Shown here: positions 20,101 through 26,463 of the stretch, piece after piece
Layout of the letters: every line of letters starts with the position of its first letter
Position numbering within the stretch: position 1 is the first letter of the stretch
NCBI GenBank assembly: GCA_905221145.1
Contig: CAJNCA010000008.1
Location: forward strand, 1 to 64,000
DNA length: 64,000 nt
Reading direction: 5' to 3'
Origin: a bacterium
Lineage (GTDB): Bacteria > Bacillota > Bacilli > Lactobacillales > Streptococcaceae
The notes under the pieces: model-generated
The model's input: the letters and a program-made list of their open reading frames with translations, nothing else
Database searches by the model: none
What the model was told of the DNA's origin: nothing
Translations under genes and position numbers: made by a program

Positions 20101-21454
20101 TCCAGTTAACATTTCAGAAGCAGGAGATTATCCAGTAAATGTAATCGTTAAGGACAAAGATGGTAATGAATTAGTTAAAGTACCAACAACAGTACGTGTG
20201 GTTGATGCTTATAGACAATATGTACCAGTAAATACAGACCCAACTAAAGTTGTACCAGCAGAAAATATTGTCCCAACTGACTTCCCAGAAGGAACAACAT
20301 TTGAATATAAAACTCCAGTAAATACAAATACACCAGGAGATAAAGATGTTGTAGTTGTTGCTAAACTGAAAAATGGTGAAACAATTGCAGAAATTCCAGC
20401 AAAAGTTACTGTAGTAGGGCCTAAGACTCAATATGTAGTAGCAAATCCTAAGAATACACAACCAGACGTTTCTAAATCTGTAGACCCATCAGTCTTCCCT
20501 GAAGAAGCAAAAGCAAAAGTTGGGTACAAAGAAGATGTTGACACTAAAACACCAGGAATTAAAGATGTAACTGTTGTTGTTAAAGATAAAGATGGAGATT
20601 CAATCGTAGAAGTACCAGCGAAAGTTATCGTTGTTCAAGGTAAAGAGCAAGAAGTTACAGTGAATCCAGATAAAGCTCCAGATGCAAAAGATAACATTAA
20701 TCCTAAAGACTTCCCAGAAGAGGCAACATTTACATTCAAAGAACAACCTGATACAAAAACACCAGGTAAGAAGAATGTAATTGTAGTTGTTAGGGATAAA
20801 GATGGTAATCTATTAGTTGAAGTTCCAGCAGTTGTAAATGTGGTAGAACGTAAAGAAGAGCCACAAACACCAAAAGAAAGTGTTACAGTAACACCAATCG
20901 TAGTTGAAGTAGGAACGCCAATCACTACAGAAGATGTGAAAGGTCATGTTAAATTACCAAAAGATGCTGAAATCATCGAAGTTGACGAAATCCCTACAAC
21001 TGAAACACCAGGAGTGAAACCAAGTGTTAAAGTGAAGGTGAAACTACCAACAGGAGAAATCGTAGTGGTAGAAGTCCCAGTAACGGTAATTCCTAAACGC
21101 ATTCCAGAAACTAATCCATACAATGGAGATGGATACAACGGTGGTGGAAATGGTGGTAGCAACTACCGACCAACACCACAACCTGCTGGACCAACTACTC
21201 CTGAGCAACCTGCAACTCCTGCAGAACTAGGACAACCAGCAACACCAAATCAAACTCAACCAGCGGCGCCGGCTCAAGCAGATGCAACAGTAGAAACTGA
21301 CACAGTTGCCAAACCAGTAACACCTAAATATGTTGATGGTCAAAAAGAATTGCCTAACACAGGTACAGAAGCTAACGCTAGCCTTGCAGCGCTTGGACTT
21401 CTTGGAGCCCTAAGTGGATTTGGACTTCTTTCTCGCAAGAAAAAAGAAGATTAA
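14117..21454 (+). CDS. Giant YSIRK/LPNTG surface protein B (2445 aa)
   Basis: Paralogue of the preceding gene. The signal peptide (FSIRKYSFG) and first ~200 residues are almost the same, and the C-terminal ~280 residues including LPNTG (2412-2416) are nearly identical. The middle differs: a divergent version of the ligand-binding region, an Ig/cadherin-like segment (about 980-1080), a Mub B2-like domain beginning VTRTIKYLKEED (about 1130-1255) and a second MucBP-like module (about 1340-1425). From about residue 1500 there are three groups of Rib-like triplets (periods 690 and 681 bp). I start at the ATG at 14117 (site taggag) rather than the TTG at 14096. Probably a mucin- or host-binding adhesin; binding is inferred. 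Its own promoter and terminator make it monocistronic. Confidence 0.92.
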   Translation: MYSRMEKNHGQKVQRFSIRKYSFGAASVAVAAYMMFGGAATVQADAQVTPKTASDSQTAPDVSNQADTTKPQASTETATPTVEAPTVEQPVTPVAETSTPAVTQPTEPAETLKAEEAPATKADTSKLEAAIARMEAALGKAGLTEKTASAIEAAKAELTKAQALLSNDKATQSEVDYSTSSLKNRAFVLESMPKASTDKKENKNQDSRNGQAIPGQGESGFRDAAAATGYKNDINTVNTELKAAIDKVKVEITKEEALGEGKTNKEKLDMLRAIVAKAEEEKTKATTAAGKSDATEQELQAALTEAKQEKDRLNYYLNNAENWGAPINNNRAGYGNNPANGVFESMSNGFGEVDFSGSAVESKSKTIEDQVNNLQGETHYGKVTYNWKTKKITAAEAETGALNGWKIGGTKDYVNAVKPEAPTDYTVAGDRTEAPKPAKAYDDNGKYDASTTTQNQPTADGKFIGGTITLDGMKNDARGNVKDRDYYLELGSKGVTLSKEYDVNPNSELFFNMVYNGGYGKAALSSRGEEVSVEITDAYTGKKIASIPMRDGSTPTEATGRPASSNSGTPSDSWNNIARIYHVPEGTSKVKVTIKANDDGDFKDVQDGFIIGGVGLATGPGMQLTTNVTSEGKSGEYGYTKDKLYKRSQDGKLNLELKNVGGVENTFPYGGTFNIKVQVPKGVKLGTVDTTNYKKLDLSKANGESIWTDQGYLTNVRYDEATNTLSMDVNAVQYGKNNLKATGETSRKFSIPFTTEDDYVGDATFKVTGTGGMGTQDAEGNRIHPWLWTGDKGPYAHDGNYKANGLRWSDDPDYYYNRTIYIDARTPKSATVEEVHTDSVVGDSDAKNQEKYLLVNTGDAPGSLTPSDDEIKANLKRVADNNGVTLSDEESAKRIAEIKKALEIENEIGKKIKITLPNNDIIELEKKDDGWYQGDTKVETTPEGKLKVSLKDVSLHTHEGNEKIAVTSVSPVGNVSEPSYANIVNEAPKVEAKKDIYVYKTDAANKWNADKVLEVAKPTATDLEDDRDSDDTTKPTIAVSNDGGLDTTTVGDYTVKVQSTDSEGKKSTEADVTVHVLDLIKVDPTVTTDPTNPSTTAPVSPKTAETPVKDGDENLGKYPAGLTREDLVKEVTRTIKYLKEEDANKDDATPLYEDKVQKVTYKRTATVNPQTGDVTYSDWEVYNEADKLVDATVDGTKGKFNAVDSPVVENYLLVNATDKTVAEKEAPVPGENGTVTPEVTKVLYKEIGSFTLTYPEGKKPTNAPEKINYPNDKKDPSIPGEFSTVTIPHVDGFVPSYNGTPLTPVDPKDPSKGYKVPENFKPDDNFGKSPIEYVQSDQKATVKFVSVDAKGSETPLDTKFDLELTGKSGETIPENDVEARLAVLKTMGYTVKENPFDQDPTFDTTTDTDTEISQNFVVKLTPKVSTPGTIYVVDGDKPEVDKVKDAVTTEGNEKTVDETKLPDTKDKAGQEVKVPVEVTYGTGDNTRKETVEVTAKVVKGNPQIIPVDQGQPLAENSINKGDYPEGATFEYKKVDGKDPVDISEVGDYPVNVIVKDKDGNKLVEVPTTVRVVGAYRQYVPVDTKPETILAKESIDPEDFPEGTTFEYKDKDNNPVDTKTTGDKDVVVVAKLNGEPIAEIPAKVTVVGPKTQYVVANPKNTQPTPADSLVDKEKYSFPDNATFEYKEKVDTTTPGVKDVTVLVKTKVEEEPGKEVEETIVEVPAKVKVVQGNPQIIPVDQGQPLAENSINKGDYPEDATFEYEKVNGEDPVKISEPGDYPVNVIVKDKDGNKLVEVPTTVRVVGAYRQYVPVDTKPETILAKENIDPEDFPEGTTFDYKTPVNTSTPGDKDVVVVAKLKNGETIAEIPAKVTVVGPKTQYVVANPDNTQPTAADSLVDKEKYSFPDKATFEYKEKVDTTTPGEKDVTVLVKTKVEEETGKEVEETIVEVPAKVKVVQGYPQIIPVDQGQPLPENSVNTEDYPKGATFEYEKVDGKDPVNISEAGDYPVNVIVKDKDGNELVKVPTTVRVVDAYRQYVPVNTDPTKVVPAENIVPTDFPEGTTFEYKTPVNTNTPGDKDVVVVAKLKNGETIAEIPAKVTVVGPKTQYVVANPKNTQPDVSKSVDPSVFPEEAKAKVGYKEDVDTKTPGIKDVTVVVKDKDGDSIVEVPAKVIVVQGKEQEVTVNPDKAPDAKDNINPKDFPEEATFTFKEQPDTKTPGKKNVIVVVRDKDGNLLVEVPAVVNVVERKEEPQTPKESVTVTPIVVEVGTPITTEDVKGHVKLPKDAEIIEVDEIPTTETPGVKPSVKVKVKLPTGEIVVVEVPVTVIPKRIPETNPYNGDGYNGGGNGGSNYRPTPQPAGPTTPEQPATPAELGQPATPNQTQPAAPAQADATVETDTVAKPVTPKYVDGQKELPNTGTEANASLAALGLLGALSGFGLLSRKKKED
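18614..20636 (+). repeat. Three tandem ~690-bp blocks of three Rib-like domains
   Basis: PQIIPVDQGQPL is encoded at 18614, 19304 and 19985 (periods 690 and 681 bp). The blocks are close in sequence to the two blocks of the neighbouring gene. Some have an insertion around VKTKVEEEPGKEVEETIVEV. Confidence 0.85.
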
Positions 21455-21470
21455 AAACTCATAGTTTTTG

Positions 21471-21499
21471 AGAAGATGATTCGTCATCTTCTTTTTTTA
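21471..21499 (+). terminator. Terminator of surface protein B
   Basis: Nine-bp stem agaagatga / tcatcttct, TTCG loop and T run, identical to the one after gene A. Confidence 0.95.
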
Positions 21500-21514
21500 T
21501 TTTAGTGTTTTTAC

Positions 21515-21543
21515 TTGCGTAAAAAAATTTTTTCTAGTATAAT
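21515..21543 (+). promoter_or_regulatory. Promoter of the rpsF-ssb-rpsR operon
   Basis: TTGCGT (21515-21520), 17-base spacer, consensus TATAAT (21538-21543). Confidence 0.8.
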
Positions 21544-21549
21544 AGTTTA

Positions 21550-21605
21550 TTGTGAGCGAACCTCACTTACCCCTTGCAAAGTCTTGGGGTCATTAGACCA
21601 AAAGG
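21550..21605 (+). ncRNA. Structured rpsF leader, possible S6:S18 autoregulatory element
   Basis: The 5' leader has a small stem gtgag / ctcac (21552-21566) and a second stem acccc / ggggt (21569-21590) just before the ribosome site aaaggagg. rpsF leaders in Firmicutes are known to bind the S6:S18 pair and repress their own operon. Matching that class here is inference from position and stems. Confidence 0.45.
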
Positions 21606-21617
21606 AGGAACATATCA

Positions 21618-21908
21618 ATGGCTAAATACGAAATTCTTTATATCATTCGTCCAAACATTGAAGAAGAAGCTAAAAACGCTTTGGTAGCACGTTTTGACTC
21701 TATTTTGACTGACAACGGTGCAACTGTTGTTGAATCAAAATCTTGGGAAAAACGTCGTCTTGCATACGAAATCAAAGATTTCCGTGAAGGACTTTACCAC
21801 ATCGTTAACGTTGAAGCAAACGATGACGTAGCTCTTAAAGAGTTTGACCGTCTTTCAAAAATCAACGCTGACATTCTTCGTCACATGATCGTCAAAACTG
21901 ACGCTTAA
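21618..21908 (+). CDS. rpsF: 30S ribosomal protein S6
   Basis: This 96-residue protein begins [17 protein letters not shown] and has the single S6 ferredoxin-like fold, with conserved [18 protein letters not shown]. It binds S18 on the platform of the 30S subunit. It is the first gene of rpsF-ssb-rpsR, which is conserved in Firmicutes. The start has a strong ribosome site (aaaggagg). Its leader contains two stem-loops that may mediate feedback by S6:S18. Confidence 0.97.
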   Translation: MAKYEILYIIRPNIEEEAKNALVARFDSILTDNGATVVESKSWEKRRLAYEIKDFREGLYHIVNVEANDDVALKEFDRLSKINADILRHMIVKTDA

Positions 21909-21919
21909 GAAGGTAAACT

Positions 21920-22390
21920 ATGATTAACAATGTTGTACTTGTAGGGCGTATGACACGTGACGCTGAGTTGCGTTATACCCCATCAAATGTAGCAGTTGCG
22001 ACTTTTACTCTTGCAGTAAACCGTACATTTAAGAGTCAAAATGGCGAACGTGAGGCTGATTTTATCAATGTCGTTATGTGGCGCCAACAGGCTGAAAATC
22101 TTGCTAACTGGGCTAAAAAAGGCTCACTTATCGGGGTGACAGGTCGTATCCAGACTCGTAGTTACGATAACCAGCAAGGACAACGTGTCTACGTGACAGA
22201 GGTCGTGGCTGAGAATTTCCAAATGTTGGAAAGCCGTAGCGTGCGTGAAGGTCATACAGGTGGAGCTTACTCTGCACCAACTGCAAACTATTCAGCACCT
22301 ACAAATTCAGTACCAGACTTTTCACGTGATGAAAATCCATTTGGAGCAACAAATCCATTGGATATTTCAGATGATGATTTACCATTCTAA
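21920..22390 (+). CDS. ssb: Single-stranded DNA-binding protein
   Basis: This 156-residue protein has an OB-fold of about 105 residues beginning [21 protein letters not shown] and including [24 protein letters not shown] disordered linker follows, with repeated YSAPT, and then the acidic tip DISDDDLPF that docks partner proteins. It coats single-stranded DNA during replication, repair and transformation. It sits between rpsF and rpsR, with an 11-base gap after rpsF. Confidence 0.97.
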   Translation: MINNVVLVGRMTRDAELRYTPSNVAVATFTLAVNRTFKSQNGEREADFINVVMWRQQAENLANWAKKGSLIGVTGRIQTRSYDNQQGQRVYVTEVVAENFQMLESRSVREGHTGGAYSAPTANYSAPTNSVPDFSRDENPFGATNPLDISDDDLPF

Positions 22391-22421
22391 TGGACAACTA
22401 AAATTATAAAGGAGAAAAAAC

Positions 22422-22661
22422 ATGGCTCAACAACGTCGTGGCGGATTCAAACGCCGTAAAAAAGTTGATTACATCGCAGCAAACAAAATTGAATATGTTG
22501 ATTACAAAGATACTGAGCTTCTTAGCCGTTTCGTTTCAGAACGTGGGAAAATCCTTCCACGTCGTGTAACAGGAACTTCAGCTAAAAACCAACGTAAAGT
22601 AACAACAGCTATCAAACGCGCTCGCGTAATGGCTTTGATGCCTTTCGTAAACGAAGATTAA
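22422..22661 (+). CDS. rpsR: 30S ribosomal protein S18
   Basis: This 79-residue, very basic protein begins [18 protein letters not shown] and contains [17 protein letters not shown], the S18 RNA-binding helix region. It pairs with S6 on the 30S platform. Last gene of the operon, preceded by aaaggagaa and followed by a strong terminator. Confidence 0.97.
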   Translation: MAQQRRGGFKRRKKVDYIAANKIEYVDYKDTELLSRFVSERGKILPRRVTGTSAKNQRKVTTAIKRARVMALMPFVNED

Positions 22662-22663
22662 AG

Positions 22664-22688
22664 AAAAGACCCCGACGGGTCTTTTTTT
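22664..22688 (+). terminator. Terminator of rpsF-ssb-rpsR
   Basis: Stem aaagaccc / gggtcttt (22665-22672 / 22677-22684) with loop CGAC and a T run. Confidence 0.93.
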
Positions 22689-22794
22689 CACGAGCCTTAA
22701 AATGAGAGAGCGAGTTTGGTTCGGGTGGACCTCTTTTTCAGATTCATTTGTGTCTTTTTTCACGAGATAGTTTTTTTCACGAGATAGTTTTTTT
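22682..22794. repeat. Short direct repeats copied from the terminator tail
   Basis: A 17-base unit (cacgagatag plus seven T) occurs twice in tandem at 22761-22794. The T-run followed by cacgag is also present right after the rpsR terminator at 22682-22693. No function is evident. Confidence 0.6.
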
Positions 22795-22806
22795 CTGACC
22801 TTGGCG

Positions 22807-22815
22807 TGCTATAAT
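22807..22815 (+). promoter_or_regulatory. Extended -10 promoter of the acetyltransferase gene
   Basis: TGcTATAAT (TATAAT 22810-22815) with no good -35. It overlaps an upstream in-frame ATG (22814), which therefore cannot be the start. Confidence 0.65.
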
Positions 22816-22849
22816 GGTAATAGAAAGAGTAAAGGTGGGTAAGTTAAAG

Positions 22850-23353
22850 ATGAATTGTACGATTAGAAATATGATTAAGTCTGATATTGAATCCTTATCT
22901 CATGGATTTATGAATCAAGGTTGGCCTGGTAGAGAGGAAATTTTGGCTAGATATTTTCTGGAACAGGAAAGTGGGGAGAGAGAAGTCTTAGTTGCAGAGA
23001 TTGATGGTGCTGTAGCGGGCTACGTTACCATTTTGCCCTCTGCTAAACATGGTCCTTTTGCAGAAGTCTATCCAGAATTATCAGATTTTAATGTGTTTGA
23101 GCCTTTTCGAAATCAAGGGATTGGGAATCAACTGCTAGAAGAAGCAGAAAAACGAGTCAAGTTTGTTTCGAGCAAGGTCACTCTTGGTGTAGGTTTGCAC
23201 TTAGGCTATGGCCCTGCCCAGAGATTGTATATCAGACGGGGCTACATTCCAGATGGGACAGGTGTCTGGTATCGAAATCAACCCTTGGAAATGAATGCAA
23301 CTTGCCAAAATAATGATGATTTGGTTCTGTATCTTGTAAAGGAATTCGGATAA
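22850..23353 (+). CDS. GNAT family N-acetyltransferase
   Basis: This 167-residue GNAT-fold enzyme starts MNCTIRNMIKSDIES. The acetyl-CoA-binding motif A is FRNQGIGNQLLEEAEKR. It acetylates an unknown amine using acetyl-CoA. I place the start at 22850 (site aaaggtgg) because an earlier in-frame ATG at 22814 lies inside the -10 element. It is monocistronic, between the rpsR terminator and the promoter of the next gene. Confidence 0.85.
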   Translation: MNCTIRNMIKSDIESLSHGFMNQGWPGREEILARYFLEQESGEREVLVAEIDGAVAGYVTILPSAKHGPFAEVYPELSDFNVFEPFRNQGIGNQLLEEAEKRVKFVSSKVTLGVGLHLGYGPAQRLYIRRGYIPDGTGVWYRNQPLEMNATCQNNDDLVLYLVKEFG

Positions 23354-23398
23354 GAGACAAGGATTTTATTGGGGATGTGGGATTTGCCTACTTTATGG

Positions 23399-23404
23399 TA
23401 TAAT
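23399..23404 (+). promoter_or_regulatory. -10 element of the HAD-cyclophilin gene
   Basis: Extended -10 TGgTATAAT at 23396-23404, about 30 bases before the ATG. Confidence 0.6.
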
Positions 23405-23434
23405 GGAAAGAGTTAGATTGAAAGAGGTAATGAG

Positions 23435-24835
23435 ATGGTTGCGAAATTAAGATACAAGGCAAAAAAGATTAAGATTGTCTTTTTTGATATTGATGATACC
23501 TTGCGAAATTCCAAGACTGGTTTTATTCCGTCTTCAATTCCAGCTGTTTTTAAGCAATTACGTGAGAAAGGAATTTTGACAGGTATTGCTTCTGGACGGG
23601 GGATTTTTGGTATTGTACCAGAGGTTCGTGAACTCAAGCCTGACTTTTTTGTGACCTTGAATGGGGCTTACATCGAAGATAAAAAAGGTCAGGTTATTTA
23701 TCAACATCAGATTGAGAAGTCAGATGTTGAGGAGTATATTTCTTGGGCCAAGCAAGAAGGAATTGAGTATGGCTTGGTTGGGAGTCATGATGCCAAGTTG
23801 TCGACTCGTACAGATATGATTAGTGAGGCTATCAATCCAATTTATCCCGATTTAGATGTAGATCCAGATTTCCATGAAAAAGAAGATATCTATCAGATGT
23901 GGACTTTTGAAGATAAGGGAGATGACTTGAGCTTGCCTGATAGTCTCTCAGACAAACTTCGCATGGTTCGTTGGCATGAGCATTCGTCTGATATTGTGCC
24001 GATTTCAGGCTCCAAAGCGACAGGTGTGGAAAAGGTTGTGGAACACCTAGGCTTGAAACCAGAGAACGTCATGGTCTTTGGAGATGGGCTGAATGACTTG
24101 GAACTCTTTGATTATGCTGGAATCAGCGTTGCAATGGGAATTTCTCATGATAACATCAAAGAAAAAGCAGATTATATAACAAAAACACTAGAAGAAGATG
24201 GCATTTTTGATGCCTTAGAAGGATTTGGTATGGTAGAAAAAGAATTGCATTTCCCACAAGTAGACATTGAAACAGTAGAAGGTCCTCTTGCGACTATTAA
24301 GACCAATCACGGAGACTTGCGTATCAAGCTCTTCCCTGAACATGCTCCAAAAACAGTGGCTAACTTTGTTGCTCTTTCAAAAGATGGCTACTATGATGGA
24401 GTCATTTTCCACCGTATTATCAAGGACTTTATGATTCAAGGTGGAGACCCAACTGGAACTGGTATGGGTGGCGAGTCAATCTACGGCGAATCATTTGAGG
24501 ATGAATTCTCAGAAGAACTTTACAATATCCGTGGTGCCCTTTCAATGGCCAATGCTGGTCCAAATACCAACGGTAGCCAGTTCTTTATCGTACAAAATCA
24601 ACACCTACCTTATTCTAAGAAAGAAATTGCTCGTGGTGGTTGGCCAGAACCGATTGCAGAAATTTATGCGGAACAAGGTGGAACTCCTCACCTAGACCGC
24701 CGTCATACTGTTTTTGGACAGTTGGTGGATGAAGCATCTTACGCTGTCTTGGATGCTATTGCTGCTGTTGAGACAGGGGCTATGGACAAACCAGTTGAAG
24801 ATGTTGTGATTGAAACTATTGAAATCGAGGACTAA
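23435..24835 (+). CDS. HAD phosphatase-cyclophilin fusion protein
   Basis: This 466-residue protein has two enzyme domains. Residues ~12-265 are a Cof-type HAD phosphatase: nucleophile motif DIDDTL (18-23), SGRG, lysine in SGSKATG, and FGDGLNDLELF. Residues ~275-466 are a cyclophilin peptidyl-prolyl isomerase: FHRIIKDFMIQGGDPTGTG, then NGSQFFIVQ and HTVFGQL. The fusion is known in streptococci. It should couple sugar-phosphate or nucleotide dephosphorylation with proline isomerisation in the cytoplasm; no signal peptide is present, so a surface role is not supported. The cvfD gene follows one base after its stop codon, so the two are probably co-translated. Confidence 0.92.
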   Translation: MVAKLRYKAKKIKIVFFDIDDTLRNSKTGFIPSSIPAVFKQLREKGILTGIASGRGIFGIVPEVRELKPDFFVTLNGAYIEDKKGQVIYQHQIEKSDVEEYISWAKQEGIEYGLVGSHDAKLSTRTDMISEAINPIYPDLDVDPDFHEKEDIYQMWTFEDKGDDLSLPDSLSDKLRMVRWHEHSSDIVPISGSKATGVEKVVEHLGLKPENVMVFGDGLNDLELFDYAGISVAMGISHDNIKEKADYITKTLEEDGIFDALEGFGMVEKELHFPQVDIETVEGPLATIKTNHGDLRIKLFPEHAPKTVANFVALSKDGYYDGVIFHRIIKDFMIQGGDPTGTGMGGESIYGESFEDEFSEELYNIRGALSMANAGPNTNGSQFFIVQNQHLPYSKKEIARGGWPEPIAEIYAEQGGTPHLDRRHTVFGQLVDEASYAVLDAIAAVETGAMDKPVEDVVIETIEIED

Positions 24836-24836
24836 G

Positions 24837-25199
24837 ATGAAAATCGGTGATAAGCTAAAGGGGCGTATTACAGGGATTCAGCCCTATGGTGCCTTTGTTG
24901 AGCTAGAGACGGGTGATACGGGGCTGATTCACATTTCAGAGATTCGAACAGGATTTATTGAAAATATTCATGAAGCCTTGAAAGTCGATGAAGAGGTTCA
25001 GGTTCAGGTAGTGGATTTAGATGAATTTACAGGAAAAGCCAGTCTTTCTATCCGCACTTTGGAGGAAGAAAAGCACCAGTTTCCTAGACGGAGACGCTTT
25101 TCAAGCGACCGCTTTAACTACGGATTTGCGCCTCTCAAAAGAATGATGCCAATTTGGACCAAGGAAGCCCTTCAACATTTGAAGAAGCAGAAGAATTAG
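24837..25199 (+). CDS. cvfD: S1-domain RNA-binding protein CvfD (GSP13-like)
   Basis: A 120-residue protein whose first ~72 residues are one S1 OB-fold: GDKLKGRITGIQPYGAFVEL, TGLIHISEI, GKASLSIRTL. A basic tail (FPRRRRFSS) follows. The family includes Bacillus general stress protein 13 and pneumococcal CvfD, described as a post-transcriptional regulator. I chose the ATG at 24837 (gagg seven bases upstream, one base after the previous stop) over an ATG at 24810 that lies inside the upstream gene and would add nine unrelated residues. Confidence 0.88.
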   Translation: MKIGDKLKGRITGIQPYGAFVELETGDTGLIHISEIRTGFIENIHEALKVDEEVQVQVVDLDEFTGKASLSIRTLEEEKHQFPRRRRFSSDRFNYGFAPLKRMMPIWTKEALQHLKKQKN

Positions 25200-25216
25200 T
25201 TAGAAATCTATATTCT

Positions 25217-25245
25217 TTGTAATGTTAATATAATTTTGCTATAAT
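25217..25245 (+). promoter_or_regulatory. Promoter giving a predicted leaderless mRNA
   Basis: TTGTAA (25217-25222), 17 bases, extended -10 TGcTATAAT with TATAAT at 25240-25245. The ATG at 25252 lies six bases further, at the expected +1, and no Shine-Dalgarno precedes it. Confidence 0.78.
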
Positions 25246-25251
25246 AGGACC

Positions 25252-25998
25252 ATGGAAGAAGAATTATTAAAATCAGGAGAGCGCATTAACCAGCTCTTTT
25301 CGACAGATATTAAAATCATTCAAAATAGAGAGGTTTTTAGCTATTCGGTGGATAGTGTTCTCTTGTCACGCTTTCCACGTTTTCCTAAGAAGGGTTTGAT
25401 TGTGGATTTCTGCGCTGGGAATGGAGCAGTGGGGCTTTTTGCTAGCACTCGTACTCAGGCACAGATATTGGCTATTGAGATTCAGGAGCGTTTGGCGGAT
25501 ATGGCTGAACGTTCTGTCCGTTTGAATGGATTAGAGGAGCAAATGCAGGTCATCTGCGATGATTTGAAAAATATGCCTGCTTACATTCAGGGGAGTAAGG
25601 TAGATATGATTTTGTGTAATCCGCCTTATTTCAAGGTGGATCCGCATTCCAACCTGAATGAGAGTGAACATTACCTCTTGGCCCGCCATGAAATCACGAC
25701 CAATCTAGAGGAAATCTGTCGTAGTGCCCAAAGTATTCTCAAGTCCAATGGGCGCTTGGCCATGGTTCATAGACCTGATCGACTTTTGGATATCTTGGAC
25801 ATGTTGCAACGACATAATCTAGCCCCTAAGCGCCTGCAGTTTGTTTATCCAAAGCGGGAAAAGGAAGCTAATATGCTCTTGATTGAGGCTATTAAGGATG
25901 GCTCAACGAGTGGTTTTAAGGTTTTACCACCTTTGATTGTCCACAATGATGATGGTTCCTATACGCCCGAACTTGAAGAGATTTATTATGGATCATAA
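25252..25998 (+). CDS. tRNA1(Val) (adenine37-N6)-methyltransferase-like protein
   Basis: This 248-residue class I SAM-dependent methyltransferase has [16 protein letters not shown] (about residues 59-74) as the SAM-binding loop and CNPPYF (about 122-127) as the N6-adenine motif [12 protein letters not shown] in the N-terminus is typical of TrmN6/YfiC, including Bacillus YabB. It should methylate A37 of a tRNA. A GIY-YIG protein gene overlaps its end by 11 bases, the same order as yabB-yazA in Bacillus. The mRNA is predicted to be leaderless. Confidence 0.88.
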   Translation: MEEELLKSGERINQLFSTDIKIIQNREVFSYSVDSVLLSRFPRFPKKGLIVDFCAGNGAVGLFASTRTQAQILAIEIQERLADMAERSVRLNGLEEQMQVICDDLKNMPAYIQGSKVDMILCNPPYFKVDPHSNLNESEHYLLARHEITTNLEEICRSAQSILKSNGRLAMVHRPDRLLDILDMLQRHNLAPKRLQFVYPKREKEANMLLIEAIKDGSTSGFKVLPPLIVHNDDGSYTPELEEIYYGS

Positions 25999-26284
25999 GG
26001 CTTATATGTATGTGCTGGAGTGTCGTGATGGTTCCTATTATACAGGATATACGACTGATGTGAGAAGACGCCTCGCTGTCCACAATAGTGGAAAGGGAGC
26101 CAAATATACACGAGCACGATTGCCGGTCAAACTCATCTATGCTCAAGGTTTTGCCAGTAAGGAAGAAGCCATGTCAGCAGAAGCCCTGCTCAAGCGTAAG
26201 AAGAGGCCACAGAAGGAAAGATTTTTATCTGAAAATCAAGATAGAAATTTACTCATACTCAATGAAAATCAAAGAGAAAACTAG
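25988..26284 (+). CDS. GIY-YIG nuclease superfamily protein (YazA/UPF0213)
   Basis: This 98-residue single-domain GIY-YIG protein has [17 protein letters not shown] with the paired Tyr motifs (VLEC..YYTGYT), then [19 protein letters not shown] and the catalytic-type Glu in SKEEAMSAE. Substrate unknown; the family is linked to DNA repair only by fold. I start at 25988 (MDHKAYMYV), overlapping the methyltransferase stop. Oddity: the last nine residues (about ILNENQREN) and the stop codon are encoded by the end of a BOX repeat at 26255, so this tail is repeat-derived. Confidence 0.85.
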   Translation: MDHKAYMYVLECRDGSYYTGYTTDVRRRLAVHNSGKGAKYTRARLPVKLIYAQGFASKEEAMSAEALLKRKKRPQKERFLSENQDRNLLILNENQREN

Positions 26285-26359
26285 GAAGCTAGCCGTAGGC
26301 AGTACTTGAGTACGGCAAGGCGAAGCTGACGTGGTTTAAATTTGATTTTCGAAGAGTAT
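26255..26359 (-). repeat. BOX element (boxA-boxC type, no boxB)
   Basis: A 105-bp element begins atactcaatgaaaatcaaag (boxC end) and ends ttttcgaagagtat (boxA end), with ctagccgtaggc and gctgacgtggttt between. These are ends I recognise from pneumococcal BOX repeats. The termini are inverted. The orientation is boxC to boxA on the plus strand. Its first 30 bases are translated as the end of the GIY-YIG gene. Confidence 0.85.
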
Positions 26360-26377
26360 CAGTTATTTTGAAGAGTA

Positions 26378-26407
26378 GTGAGGAGCCCTTTGACTCCTCT
26401 TACTTTT
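26378..26407 (+). terminator. Hairpin after the BOX element
   Basis: gtgaggag / ctcctcttac arms around loop ccctttga, followed by ttttg. A moderate terminator candidate for the methyltransferase/GIY-YIG pair. Confidence 0.5.
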
Positions 26408-26434
26408 GTCAAAAAGCGAAAAAAATGCTACAAT
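26406..26434 (+). promoter_or_regulatory. Promoter of ppaC
   Basis: TTGTCA (26406-26411), 17 bases, extended -10 TGcTACAAT (TACAAT 26429-26434). Confidence 0.75.
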
Positions 26435-26463
26435 AAAGAGAATAAACAAAATGAGGTATTATC

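Noticed and set aside
22814..22849. Upstream ATG for the acetyltransferase gene
   Set aside because: It lies inside the -10 element TATAAT, so it would not be transcribed.
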